NCBI GenBank assembly: GCA_020002185.1
Contig: CM034535.1
Location: 72,213,768-72,277,767, forward strand
Origin: Paraescarpia echinospica
Taxonomy: Eukaryota; Annelida; Polychaeta; Sabellida; Siboglinidae
Direction of reading: 5' to 3'
Length of the DNA: 64,000 bases
The notes beneath the pieces are model-generated. The model worked only from the letters and a program-made list of their open reading frames with translations. It was not told the DNA's origin and searched no databases. Positions 1 to 54,804 of this stretch are shown one piece after another (positions within the stretch are counted from its first letter, which is position 1; each line of letters begins with the position of its first letter). Made by a program: the position numbers and the translations under genes.

Positions 1-1897
1 ACAATTTTTGCCCACCTTGTCTGTGCTTACAATGTGAGCGTGCTGCAGCCTACCTTCCTGAGGTCAGATTTGGGGATGTTTTCCCAATTCCCTCAACATT
101 TCACCTTTTTTAACGATTTGTCAATTTCTGTGCTTTGCACAACCTGTTTTTGGCATAAACTGCCACGACACTGTCCATGGTGTTCAATCAACCACAACAC
201 ATACGTTATGTTACCACCTTAACTGCAGGATGTTTTGGGTAAACAAAGTGCGACATGTTCAATTCAAAATAATCCATCTACTAACCGCAGTTAACCTCGC
301 TGTGATAATACATATCCATTTATTCATGGTTAATTTGTTAACCGGCCAAACTCGGAATCCTGAAACCACACTCCTTAGTAATACTAATCATTAACTTATT
401 AGTCAGAGTCTCTCTTGCAATGTTTACTGATAACATAATTTATGTCATATTCCCTTTATTGTAGCTACTGATTCCCGTTTGCAAGTAGACATGGTTGAGA
501 GAACATGCAATATTGTCGTACATGCCTCCGGCAGTTTCTGTCAAAAATATGTGACCTTGCCATAAACAATATCTGGTGAAACAGCGAGGTCCCACCCTCC
601 CGGGTCCCCCTATGTCTCAGGGCCAACCAGTATCGCTACCGTCTTGTGTCGATGATAGGAAAGACAGACCCTGAGCCAGAGCGACTGAGTCCACCAAGCT
701 GTTACAAGCAAACAGGGAAGATGTTGCCTGAATACAATCACAGAAGAAAATTTTGATAAGTGAGCGCTACGCAAACAAACACCAGACGCACCACAACAAG
801 GAACACATTCGCATTTTGGAACGAGCTTGGAGGAAAATTACAGATCGAGTTTCAGAAATTCACCGAAACGAAATTGCATTAGGAGGACAACAATAAGATA
901 AGTTATAAGTTTTCAAGAAAATTAAATCCTGTTAGAGAGACCCTAAAATTGCATAAAAGTTACCTGCTGTTAAGATAAATGCTCTAACATCACCAATTTG
1001 CAAGGACCTTATCTTGATTATGTTATACTCATTCTACAGTTGGATTCACTAAAATACCTGGTAAGGAAGGACTATGTTACAGCACTCCATCAAAGGGAGA
1101 AACTGTCCGATAGGGAAGCTTTTCTTTTGTCAAATTGCCATCAAACGAACACATGTACACATGGTGAAGTCCCAAGCCTCCAGGAAACAGTACAAGCATA
1201 TTGGTAGATGTCCCGAGGTCAGTAGGGGGCAGCACGAGCATTGCAGCTCACTAGGGGTCAGCACACAGTGGCAGCAACACACATGGTTAAACTGTTAGAT
1301 GCAAGATACAGCAACAGATAACTACGAGTTAGGTTTGTTAGTGTGCTTGCTAATACAACAAAAACGAGGGCGAGTTTTAGTGTGGTTACACTTACCTTTT
1401 TATCAACATCGCCGCATATTTTTGCCAGGGAAGAGGAAATCGGATACGCCGTACCACTGATACATTTCTTTTAGGATTTGTAAAAGATGATATTATGTGA
1501 AGCAATTGTTGAATGTCAGCACTTAGGTGTTCAAAAATGCCAAATTAAATGCCGTAAACACTGTTCAAATGTGACGTAAAGTCGAATTAAATTCACATAA
1601 ACATTGGACATTTAAGACTGTTTAACTACATTCCGACGGGCGAAATTACGATCTGGCAGGAAATTGATTATGTTCACGCTGTAACGATTGTCAGATGGTT
1701 GCGTTTGCACCGATTTCCTGCATCGCCAAGCAGCAACAACAAGACATCGCCAAGCAGCAACAACAAGACAGACAAAGCGGCGGTGCTGGCAAAGCGACAA
1801 CAATTACAACTACTACAACGACTGCTACGATGACTACTACGACGACAAAGAAACAAGCAATAGAGAGGACACAAGAAGGCCGATAGCAGGTGCTTAC
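1..1897. other. Intron 18 and beyond; no exon recognised
   Basis: No conserved GFAT tail, no other coding domain and no clear mobile element were recognised on either strand. A low-complexity CAA/ACN-rich stretch lies at about 1730-1860 next to the exon 18b donor and explains several short open frames there. Confidence 0.6.
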
Positions 1898-44706
<42,809 letters not shown>

Positions 44707-44990
44707 TATCGTCTGTCGGGCAAGTCTCGTCCGGTCGGTCAACGGAGCAGGACACACACGGAACTCGAAATGTGTCTACAGGTCCAGTGCATTGGTCTTA
44801 TGTACCGGCAAGTTCACGTCACACAAACTTCGTGCCACGTATTTCGGGGGGTCAAGTCGATTTAAGCTATTGACATTACAGTTCTTGATACGGTTGGATA
44901 GAGGCGAGTGACACAGCTGCGTCGTGATTGGCTAGGCGTATGACCCGCGATTCGCAGTGACGTCAGTGGACTTCCTCCTCATAGAACGCT
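44707..44990 (-). promoter_or_regulatory. GFAT promoter and 5' leader region
   Basis: This stretch is markedly richer in GC and CpG than the surrounding DNA and lies just upstream of the Met-Cys exon. Minus-strand motifs: a full CRE TGACGTCA (44958-44965), CCAAT boxes (complement of attgg at 44927-44931 and 44791-44795), and TGACGTGAA (44813-44821), which matches the UPRE core TGACGTG(G/A). The transcription start itself cannot be placed. Confidence 0.6.
44813..44821 (-). promoter_or_regulatory. UPRE-like bZIP site
   Basis: TGACGTGAA on the minus strand, about 110 bp upstream of the GFAT start codon. Mammalian GFAT1 is a known XBP1s target through such elements. Function here is inference. 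Confidence 0.4.
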
Positions 44991-45259
44991 GCTCCGCGCG
45001 TGCAAATAGATAACCTTGAACCCAAAACTACGCAAGATATTTTTAACGATGTAGTCTAGTACAAATCATTTGTTGCAATATTCCACTAAAGTTGAGTAAA
45101 ATATCGGAATTTGTCACGTAAAAGCGCACTTTTTAGATTAGTCGTGAATAAAACCATATAAACATGTACGGTAGTTTGTTTGTGTTTTGTGTAATTATTA
45201 CATGTATTATTATATAAAATTGTGCCCGGGGCCCGACCATTCGGCATACTACATCAGTA

Positions 45260-45644
45260 GGGGTAAGACCACATTAAGGATTCGTCCGCCATGGCATGGC
45301 ACATGTCAGTCCAGTGAATACTAAATGTACTACTACATTAGATCTTTCACGAGGTAGCAATAAACATACGCTAGTCGCTCGCGTATTCGCACAGTGGCTA
45401 TTTTGCAGAACGCACCAATATTTCAAAATACGTCACCAGATTGGGGCGAAATTGAGGGGTGTCAGGTTTGGGTGGATTTTTCTGAAAACTGAGGTATGAG
45501 AATTTTACGAGTTTTCCATAGCACTTGTGTCAATGGAGGTTAAATATGCTGTGAAATTTTCAAGAAAATTGTTTGTCAAATTTAGCAGGAAATGAAGGAA
45601 ACGTTATAATGGCCGCCTATGTAAAATTTAAATGTGGTCTTACT
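45260..45644. mobile_element. MITE copy 1 with GGGGTAAGACCACATT ends
   Basis: It begins GGGGTAAGACCACATT. The right end AATGTGGTCTTACT has lost its last bases relative to copy 2. It is nearly identical to 47711-48165 except for an internal deletion of about 70 bp near the left end. Confidence 0.85.
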
Positions 45645-47710
45645 TCAAATTAGAAATACGCCCGTGTTATCACAAAAACTGCCAAAATGTGATTTGAGCG
45701 ACGGGTGATGGTTTTTCGGCTGTATTTGGAAGCTGGTGTAGACCAGAATATCGTGCAGCTATTGCATACTGTTAGTATTACACCTAAAAGAAGTTTTAAA
45801 AGTAATTAATAAGCCAGTTATTATGTGATATGCATGGAAAATAAAGTGATAATTTTGGTGGCGTGAAAGTTAAAAAGTACATTCCAAGCATGTTCTATGA
45901 TATTGAGTACCACGAAAGCTTGTGTAAAAAGTATATATGTGTCAGGGTGTGGAGTTTCTTTTAAATCTACATCATGTGCAACGATATTGACATATTTCCA
46001 GTAGGATGAATTTCGCCTTAGTTATATCATTTATATTTTTGTAAGCGACATCTATAAATGCGTGTTTCATAACCCCAATACTAACGTGGGTGTTTCTGCT
46101 GTTCCAACTTGTCCTTCCTAATTATATGGCACTGATATATATCATACTTGGATCGCACAATAAGCAATAATGGGCACAGCAGGCAACATTTTGATTCCAC
46201 CCCCCCCCCCCAACGCGGCCCTAATTTTAGTGAAATGTTGGCCACCATAGGAAGCAAGTTGTCCACACACTTCTACTAATCAGGCATCTAGCACCTATTT
46301 TTTATAGCAACATCCATACACTAACTGAGACAAGAAGAACAATTGAGAATCTACATAAATATACCACGAATGTAACAGAGAATATCATAACAGTGTGTGA
46401 CTTTCCACATGTGCAGCGACCGCAATGATCCGAATTAGTTCATTTTTAGTCATAAAAATTAAAACTGGTCACCTAAGAGAAGGGTCATATGTTGAAATTG
46501 TGTACATGGACTGGCATGCTATCATTTTCAACGATCATGTGCTTTTCAGCTGTAATATAACCGAATCATACCGAAGTTTGCGCAAGGCAAGGCAGCTTAA
46601 ACTAACTGTAGGCTGACGTCAACTACTCTGACAAGAAGCTGTTTTTTTCTACTGGTATTTTGTACGTTATATCCGTATATTTAACATCAGAAATGTTTGT
46701 TAGTACCCTTTTAAGAATTTGGCGATGTTTGAATAAAATATGATTAGGACAATGGACTCGTTGATGTACTTGGAGAGATACTGGGTGCCACAACTGTCAA
46801 CAACCTTTATCACGTGTCTTGGATGTCCTTGTCAAACGTTTGTTTCTTTCTGAAATTAACTATTTTGCTTGTAGTATCTCTTGTTTCCAATAATGTATGC
46901 ACATCAGCGAAATATATAGTGGCCAAGTAATTGACGTGTGGCGATGTTTGGACACTCTGTATCAAGCAGAGATCAGCGCCTATGTAAAAGTATGGCTATT
47001 TTAAGGGGGGTTAGGACAACAATTTGTGCGACGCAAGATACACGTTCCACTGGGCATCCCAGTTTTGGTTTCATAATGTACTATGTATATACCTCAATTT
47101 ACACCCAGCATTTTAGCCCGTTATCTACAATATAATTGTAGTTACCATCAAAAGACGCCTCTGTGCCGTTCAATATTGTGAATATTGTTGAAATGCCTGG
47201 CTTGTGCTTTTGACACCTACTGGTGTCGTACACGAGTGACATATAGTTCATGTTTGCATCAGATTATTTAGCATAGTTTGTGGGCATTACGTAATACAAA
47301 AATTCGTGAAGATTTGCAACGTGCATGTCCAATAAAATGCTGCTTAAAATAATGATTTTGTGTATTTTTTGCAAAAGAATACAACATTTTATGAAAAATT
47401 ACAAAAAAATATATTTCGTTAATATTCTATATATTTTATTCCCATATCGGTAAGATACTGTGTTGGCCTGTATGCTGTGCTCAGTACCATTCATACCAGG
47501 CAAACGTCGTATGTAATATAAAGTACCGAATAAGCATGTTTAAACCAACTCAAGGCGCTGTTTAGCTTGGAGGTGTGCACAGTTTGATGACGCATATTTT
47601 AATTGTTACTGAGACAGTGTAAATTTCCCCTTGTGGTTAATCTAGTTATATGTATAGCTTGATATAAATCTAACTTTCGTGAAGATTTGCAAGATTCAGG
47701 AGATCTATTT
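45645..47710. other. Spacer between MITE copies
   Basis: No recognisable gene or element; a C-run lies at about 46199-46212. Confidence 0.5.
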
Positions 47711-48165
47711 GGGGTAAGACCACATTAAGGATTCGTCCGCCATTACCCACCGAAAGAGTGCCCTTGAAAATACCGTTTTGGTGGCATGTGTGAATTTTGT
47801 TCGAGCACTTTGGCATGGCACATGTCAGTCCAGTGAATACTAAATGTACTACTACATTAGATCTTTCACGAGGTAGCAATAAACATACGCTAGTCGCTCG
47901 CGTATTCGCACAGTGGCTATTTTGCAGAACGCACCAATATTTCAAAATCCGTCACCAGATTGGGGCGAAATTGAGGGGTGTCAGGTTTGGGTGGATTTTT
48001 CTGAAAACTGAGGTATGAGAATTTTACGAGTTTTCCATAGCACTTGTGTCAATGGAGGTTAAATATGCTGTGAAATTTTCAAGAAAATTGTTTGTCAAAT
48101 TTAGCAGGAAATGAAGGAAACGTTATAATGGCCGCCTATGTAAAATTTAAATGTGGTCTTACCCC
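47711..48165. mobile_element. MITE copy 2, complete, 455 bp
   Basis: Perfect inverted ends GGGGTAAGACCACATT / AATGTGGTCTTACCCC. No protein-coding capacity beyond chance frames. I could not find a clear target-site duplication. The superfamily is unassigned. Confidence 0.85.
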
Positions 48166-48189
48166 AGTATATGTTATGTATATCGTACG

Positions 48190-48345
48190 GTTTACAGCGT
48201 GGTCGTGGTATCCAGTTCTTTGAACTGTTCAGAACCCCTTACATTTTACTCCTTGGCCAACCTGTTCAATTGCACGATCGAACACCGTCTCAACTTATCT
48301 GGGAAGAATTCAGCCACGCTGCAATTACTGTATACAAACTATTCG
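48190..48345 (-). mobile_element. tRNA-derived SINE, family 1, 5'-truncated
   Basis: Contains gtatccagttctttgaactg, cctgttcaat and attcagccacgctgcaatta blocks shared with the other family 1 copies. No head. Confidence 0.75.
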
Positions 48346-48842
48346 AAATAACATTAATGCTATAGTGTAGTGTGGGGCAAAGCACACCGCAGGGAAAAGC
48401 ACACCCTGAACTATCTTAGTAGGTGCTACTTTTATTGGCACAATCTACAAATCAAATTATGCATATATTTATGATGTCAAACCATTTTTGTTACGTTCGA
48501 TTTTCTTAGAAACTGCAGCACAGTTAATTTTTAAAAGTTAGTTAAAACAATTTGAGTTTGTTTACCGATATTATATTGTATGTTTAATGTCTAATAGATT
48601 CTACAGTTTTGGACGGTTCCATAGCAAACACAAATGTGAAATAGGCACGCGAAAGCACATGGTTCACACGTACACAGTGTACGTATGCTATGAGAGGCGG
48701 CATTAGCTATTGCGAATAATTTTAATAATGTGACTTTTTGTAATGCAGTGGATTCAATGCAAATTAAAGCTTTTATATTATAATAAAAATGATTGATATT
48801 ATATAGATTTTATTTTTTCTTAGGGGGGTGCGTATTGGCCAT

Positions 48843-48846
48843 CACA

Positions 48847-48922
<76 letters not shown>

Positions 48923-48973
48923 CACACCACTCACCACATATGACATGCACCCACAACCACACACACACGCACA

Positions 48974-49035
<62 letters not shown>

Positions 49036-49044
49036 GCGCGCGCG
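48843..49044. repeat. (ACGC)n / (CA)n compound microsatellite
   Basis: About 16 ACGC/CACG units, then CA runs with a short interruption and a terminal CGCGCG. Alternating purine-pyrimidine throughout, hence Z-DNA-prone. Confidence 0.95.
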
Positions 49045-50296
49045 ACTATACACATTTAAAAGATGCACTTTTTTAACTGTGTTTCTCATTTATAATTTAT
49101 TAATTTAATTGGCATATATAGCAATTTAGTTTATTGTACGTGACGTTGTATTTTTGTAGCATGTGGTTTTTAGCATAACTTGAGAATCCTTTCAAACTAT
49201 GGCATATCTATTTATCTGTCATATACGCTATATAACATACAATACTGAAGTCAAATAGACCCGGGGGGACACTTTTAGCATTAAAATGATACCTGAGTTG
49301 TTGAAATATCTTCAGTAGTTTTTGATGGAAGCAAATTTAATGCAATGTTTTGAGAAACAAGGTAATTGATTTTGATTATTTTTTGTGTAATGTTTCTTAA
49401 TCTATGTATTCATAAATGCATGTGTTTCATTTGTTTTGAATTGTTTGTCGAGGAAAAAACTAGACGTTGAAAGTTGATATCATAAGGTGTGTATTTCTGT
49501 CAAAATCATAAAATTGATGGCACATGACTCAAACAGCTATTTTTGACTCGTGCTTAGAATAGACCCGAGCAACTTAAAACGCGTTTTTTTCTGTGGCGGG
49601 ACACGCATAATTAGTATAGCTATCATAAAGCTAACATACCTATTCTTCTGAATCGGAAGTGTTCATTGCGAAACGCAACTTCCGTAACTGCACAAAGGCA
49701 ACAGACAAACGTCAATGACATTCAGTGCTGATCAAATTCACACACGCACATACACATAGGCTCCCTGTAGTCCATAACATAATTCTTTCTTTACAATTAT
49801 GTAACACTGAACTAGTCATATTACCGGTTCTTTATGACGAAATGTCGGAATGCTGATTCGCAAACCAAATAGGCCTATTATATGTACTCCGGTAACGTAA
49901 CTGTCAACACACAATAGAAGAAAAAAAAAACACGGGGACCGGTGGAAAATAGCCAGGATATAGATATACATTTGAAAGATGCATACAAAAACATGCAAGC
50001 ACCCTCCCACGTACGGACGCGTGCACGTATGCACATACGTACGTATGCACGCACGCACGCACGCACATACACGTACACATGCACGCATGCCAGCAACTAC
50101 GCACTACAGTGGCATGTGCGTAGCCTAACGTTTGGGCTGAAACGAGCACAATGATATATACAAGAGCGCCACTACACCTTTACAAAGATTGCATCGAGTG
50201 CGTTCGAAAGGTGTTGATTCTATTCGCGTCATTCAATTTCTGGGAGGTTGTGGCAGGGCCTACTGTAGTTTCTGTGACTGCAATCAACATTTCAAC
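49045..50296. other. Intergenic, nothing recognised
   Basis: AT-rich DNA with a short ACGC/ACGT-rich alternating stretch at about 50008-50092. No domain or element ends recognised. Confidence 0.5.
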
Positions 50297-50944
50297 GCTA
50301 TATTTTGAAAGACGAATGTGGATGAAATGGACTACTAACGCTACCCCAATATTTTACTATTCATGCTAGTATTTAAAAAAACAGTCATGAAATACCCACT
50401 GGCTGTAATTCACAGATGACAACCAATTGGATTTATCATTTGTATGTCATAAGCTTCCTAAAACACAGTGGCGTAAATTCCTATGGGTTGACGGGAGGCT
50501 ACCCTTTACTGACGGACCAACCAGCTGGTGCTGAGGGCGACACCACCAGGGCACCGCGATGTGCTAGAATGTTTTCAAGCCATTGACATCACACTCAGCC
50601 ACAAACAATGAAATAACTTGGCGCAACAGTCTGTCCAAAGTTTACAGTACGATATTTACGAACGGGCTTAGTTACAATGCTGTGATCAAAATACAAAATG
50701 GGTTTCAAATGGCAGAAGATCTAAATAAGTATCTCTTAGCAGCGCTGTAGACGGAAAATATACGTGAATGTTTTACAACCGGTGAGTTATTAAATTTTGA
50801 GGGGATATAAATCAGATCACAGGGAACAATTATTCTAATTCTTGGGAGTCTTGACAATTGAGAAGACATGAGATAACACATGAGAACACCACCACCACCA
50901 CCAACACCAACACCACCACCACCACCACCACCACCACCACCACC

Positions 50945-51004
<60 letters not shown>

Positions 51005-51125
51005 GGCGGTGGTGGTGTTTGTATGTGTGTGTGTGTGTGGGAGGGGGTACACGTGTGCTCGTATGCAGGCGTGCGCGCGCGCGCGCGTGTGTGTTTGTGT
51101 TAAGTGTGCGTGTGAGAGACAGACG

Positions 51126-51169
<44 letters not shown>

Positions 51170-51188
51170 TATATATATATATATATAC

Positions 51189-51219
<31 letters not shown>

Positions 51220-51671
51220 TGTAGATAGAAAGACACGGGGCGTGCATGCGTGTGCGTGCGATAGTGCGTGCATGTATCCCATCATATCCTTCTCCCGCCT
51301 TTGTCGGCGCTTGCCCCTAGTACTTCCCCTGTCACGATTCCCGCCAGTAGTCTTTTCCCCAATGTTCTATAAGGAGTTAGCGGGATGTTAAAGTGAACAA
51401 AAGTGAAAGATGTTCGCTTGAGGCTGCAACTGGACGTGTATTGGTTGTTCACGCGTGACGTCAGATGACATTCATTTAATGCCGGAGTCAGGGAATTTAT
51501 TGAAGTTTTCAATATAAATATTAAGAAAACCGTCACAGAAGTTAACAAGTCTTTGACACTGTAAAAGTATTTTTTTATATAAACCTTGGACTGCACGGTT
51601 TTGTTATATACAAACATGATGTCGCTCACATCACCTTGGAAGATTACGTTACCAACTGCAGAATAGTAAAA
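50297..51671. repeat. Left arm of a 1.4-kb inverted repeat
   Basis: It pairs with 55892-57286 in reverse complement over nearly the whole length, with scattered substitutions and different microsatellite lengths. It contains CCA, CTA, GT, GA, TA and GACA runs (about 50887-51220). Near its inner end an unrecognised minus-strand open frame of 130 codons is shared with the right arm. Confidence 0.95.
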
Positions 51672-51961
51672 CATAACTTTTCAGCAGTGTAGACTGGTAG
51701 AAAATACATTGTCTACAAGTTTACTCCCCACAAAAACGCACGACCCACGGCACACGACCATTCATGGTCATACTCTAAAGATCAACTCCTTAGATCTTCT
51801 CTTAGTCTACATTGACTTTGCAATTCAAATCCGTCCAATGTACCTGCTGAAGCCCCTCTTTGCGGAGTCATTAACAAGGTGGGGGTTGGACAGAAATTCT
51901 GTAATCTTGATCGTATATAATGTCACGAGAAAGCGGCCCAGCACTATTCTTGGCCTATAAA

Positions 51962-52503
51962 ACCTATCATCTCCCAGAGCAACTCACCTCTCGGACACGC
52001 CTGTTTACCGATGACAACATATGTGCTAAAGCCAACAAGACCCTAGGCTTCTGACGTCTCACCATCAAGATCAGCGCCACCCAGCTGAAGGAGACAGCAT
52101 ACAAAACCTTCGTTCGTCCCATAATGGAGTATGCATGCACAGTCTGGGACCCCTACGCACAGCGCAACATTGACAAGATCGAGGCAGTTTGTGGTCAACC
52201 AGTACCAGAATACATCTAGTGTCACTACAATGATCAACAGACTCAACTCCCTCCGCAGAAAGGTTGCAATATTGACCATGTTACATGAAATCCTTAAAAA
52301 CCAAGCAGTAGTCGATCGTTCCAAACTCGTTCCTTCCCCGATCAGGTAAAGAAGAGGGCACTTACACCAGCTCTGCCAGATCCAGTGCAGAACCAAGTAC
52401 AGACAACATTCTTTCAGTACCATCAAAGCCTGGAACGATCTGCCCGAAACAACTGTGGCTGTCAGCACCCTTGAAACTTTGAAAGCAAGGGTGCCACAAA
52501 CTT
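51962..52503 (+). pseudogene. Non-LTR retrotransposon fragment (end of RT and C-terminus)
   Basis: Reads HLPEQLTSRTRLFTDDN (RT catalytic-box region, with an altered second motif), KANKTLGF, then ETAYKTFVRPIMEYACTVWD and, after a frameshift, SSVTTMINRLNSL and later IKAWNDLPE. These are CR1/Jockey-type motifs in order. Stops and at least two frameshifts show it is dead. It lies in the loop of the 1.4-kb inverted repeat. Confidence 0.82.
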
Positions 52504-53408
52504 AGATCTTCCAAAGTTCCATAGTTAGATTAGATATAGCCACTATAGGGGTACGTATCTTATTTTAACTTTCATTTACTTACTTATTATTTATTTATTT
52601 GTATTTATTAGTTTTATTTTTTGGGTAATGTTCTTATGTTCTTTTTTATTGGGTTTGTTTTATTATCAATTTTATTTTTGTTATAGTGAATGTTCTCCAT
52701 AGGTCTGACTATCTAGATATTCTTCTCTTGGTATAAACAATTCCTACCTCCCAAAGAGCGGCAGAATAATCAGCATGTTGATTGTGGCCGCCAAATGGAT
52801 GATAATGACGATGAAGTGTTTTAAACGACCAATGCTGCCACCTGCTGGATAAATGTGAAGACGCCACTATGTCTGTATTAAGTGTACCCAGTAGGCGGCA
52901 TAACTTGTTCACAACTAGGCGTTGCCAAATCAGCGATCGTAAAAAACATGCAATTTTGTCTATGTGTAAGACGAGTAGACATACGCCAGGCATCACAGTT
53001 GTTCTTGTCATTGTTACCTTAAAAGTCTTAAATTTAATTTCGCGCTGCGCAAATGAATGCAATTTTACCCAGGATGCTTTGCCTAGATCCGAAATGCGTA
53101 TGTGCATGCGTACGTGCATGCGTACTTCTTGTATACATGCATGTCCACTATTTAAATGTACACGAATAAACAATTACCTGTTTGTAACATTGTTGACTTG
53201 CTGACATATTCAAATACATTACCTGCATGGGCATGGGCTGAAACACTGGCGTATTTAGAGGGGGCGATGGGGCGGTCGCCCCCCCCCCCTCCCAACAGTC
53301 GCACGACAGCTGTCAGCTCTGTTGTGCGCTGGACAGGGCAGTACTCGCCCGTTTGAGCCACTTCGCCAAGTGTTAAAAAACAGGGACCAATAAATACTAA
53401 CAGAAATG

Positions 53409-53465
53409 ATTGTCTCAAAACCACCGACAACACTATAATAGTGTTGTCGGTGGTTTTGAGACAAT
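53409..53465. repeat. Perfect 28-bp palindrome with 1-nt centre
   Basis: Arms start attgtctcaaaaccaccgac and are exactly complementary around a single central base. It would extrude as a cruciform or form a tight RNA hairpin. Confidence 0.95.
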
Positions 53466-53550
53466 TAATAATAGCGATCCATCAAAGTGCAAAGGTAGCG
53501 CCATCTAGCGGCGATCATTTGGAATGTGGATGACGCGGCAGCTTCCTTGA

Positions 53551-54432
53551 AGATAACACGTTTTGTTTGGAGACTGTTTAAGCCAATTGAAGATAACACG
53601 TTTTGTTTGGAGACTGTTTAAGCCAATTGAAGATAACACGTTTTGTTTGGAGACTGTTTAAGCCAATTGAAGATAACACGTTTTGTTTGGAGACTGTTTA
53701 AGCCAATTGAAGATAACACGTTTTGTTTGGAGACTGTTTAAGCCAATTGTTGTCAACATCTACTCTTCTGGTAAGTGTCAGGCTGTGTTATACTTTATAA
53801 AGATAACACGTTTTGTTTGGAGACTGTTTGAGCCAATTGTTGTCAACATCTACTCTTCTGGTAAGTGTCAGGCTGTGTTATACTTTATAAAGATAACACG
53901 TTTTGTTTGGACACTGTTTAGGCCAATTGTTGTCAACATCTACTCTTCTGGTAAGTGTCAGGCTGTGTTATACTTTATAAAGATAACACGTTTTGTTTGG
54001 AGACTGTTTATGCCAATTGTTGTCAACATCTACTCTTCTGGTAAGTGTCAGGCTGTGTTATACTTTATAAAGATAACACGTTTTGTTTGGACACTGTTTA
54101 AGCCAATTGTTGTCAACATCTACTCTTCTGGTAAGTGTCAGGCTGTGTTATACTTTATAAAGATAACACGTTTTGTTTGGAGACTGTTTAAGCCAATTGT
54201 TGTCAACATCTACTCTTCTGGTAAGTGTCAGGCTGTGTTATACTTTATAAAGATAACACGTTTTGTTTGGAGACTGTTTGAGCCAATTGTTGTCAACATC
54301 TACTCTTCTGGTAAGTGTCAGGCTGTGTTATACTTTATAAAGATAACACGTTTTGTTTGGAGACTGTTTGAGCCAATTGTTGTCAACATCTACTCTTCTG
54401 GTAAGTGTCAGGCTGTGTTATACTTTATAAAG
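53551..54432. repeat. Compound minisatellite: 40-bp x5 then 90-bp x8
   Basis: First come about five 40-bp units (agataacacgttttgtttgg plus 20). The unit then enlarges to 90 bp by an added 50 bp (tgtcaacatctactcttctg...tactttataa) for eight copies. Copies are nearly identical, so the array is young. 90 bp keeps frame, creating a 283-codon open frame of 30-residue repeats that is unlikely to be a real protein. Confidence 0.93.
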
Positions 54433-54804
54433 CAATACTTTCAATTTATAATTGAATCACCGTGTGTGATAGAGAATTGTGCACCCTTAGTTACACTGAT
54501 TTACATGTTTAATTATAATGACCCGGTTGTGTGATACTAGGAAGATGGAGGACACCAGGGAGTACTGTTTGGTAGTTCATTATAATGACACTGAACGTAC
54601 GGCGCTATGTAGGCATTGTGCACGCACATATATAAGGTTACATCCAGAATATTTTAGCCAGTATGAAACTCCCCCACTCTGCTTTTTTGATGTTATTAAG
54701 ATTAATCACCAGGGTTATCACCCTGAGAGTCGGCTTGGAGAGGGTGGGTTCACATGTTTTTGCCCCCCCCCATGACAAATCCCGAATACGCCGCTGGGCT
54801 GAAA

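Larger units (their letters stand above)
53236..54804. mobile_element. hAT-like nonautonomous element with 8-bp TSD and internal minisatellite
   Basis: The 8-mer ggctgaaa flanks both sides (53236-53243 and 54797-54804). Ends are CACTGGCGTATT and, inverted, CAGCGGCGTATT (two mismatches). An 8-bp duplication and CA--GGCGTA-type ends are typical of hAT-like elements. Inside are a 57-nt near-perfect palindrome and a compound 40/90-bp minisatellite. No transposase is seen. Confidence 0.8.

Noticed and set aside
1415..1450. Candidate GFAT terminal exon
   Set aside because: The minus strand reads DFLFPGK-like, which only superficially resembles the expected DFPRNLAK, and lacks the rest of the tail.
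45260..48165. LTR retrotransposon with 0.4-kb LTRs
   Set aside because: The direct repeats have inverted GGGGTAAGACC ends rather than TG...CA, and the interior shows no gag-pol, primer site or polypurine tract.
50705..51247. Ser/Gly-rich and His/Thr-rich open frames here and at 56335-56742 and 48793-49076
   Set aside because: Translations of trinucleotide and dinucleotide microsatellites.
53683..54534. 283-codon open frame of 30-residue repeats
   Set aside because: Explained by the 90-bp minisatellite inside a mobile element; no signal peptide, domain or support as a gene.
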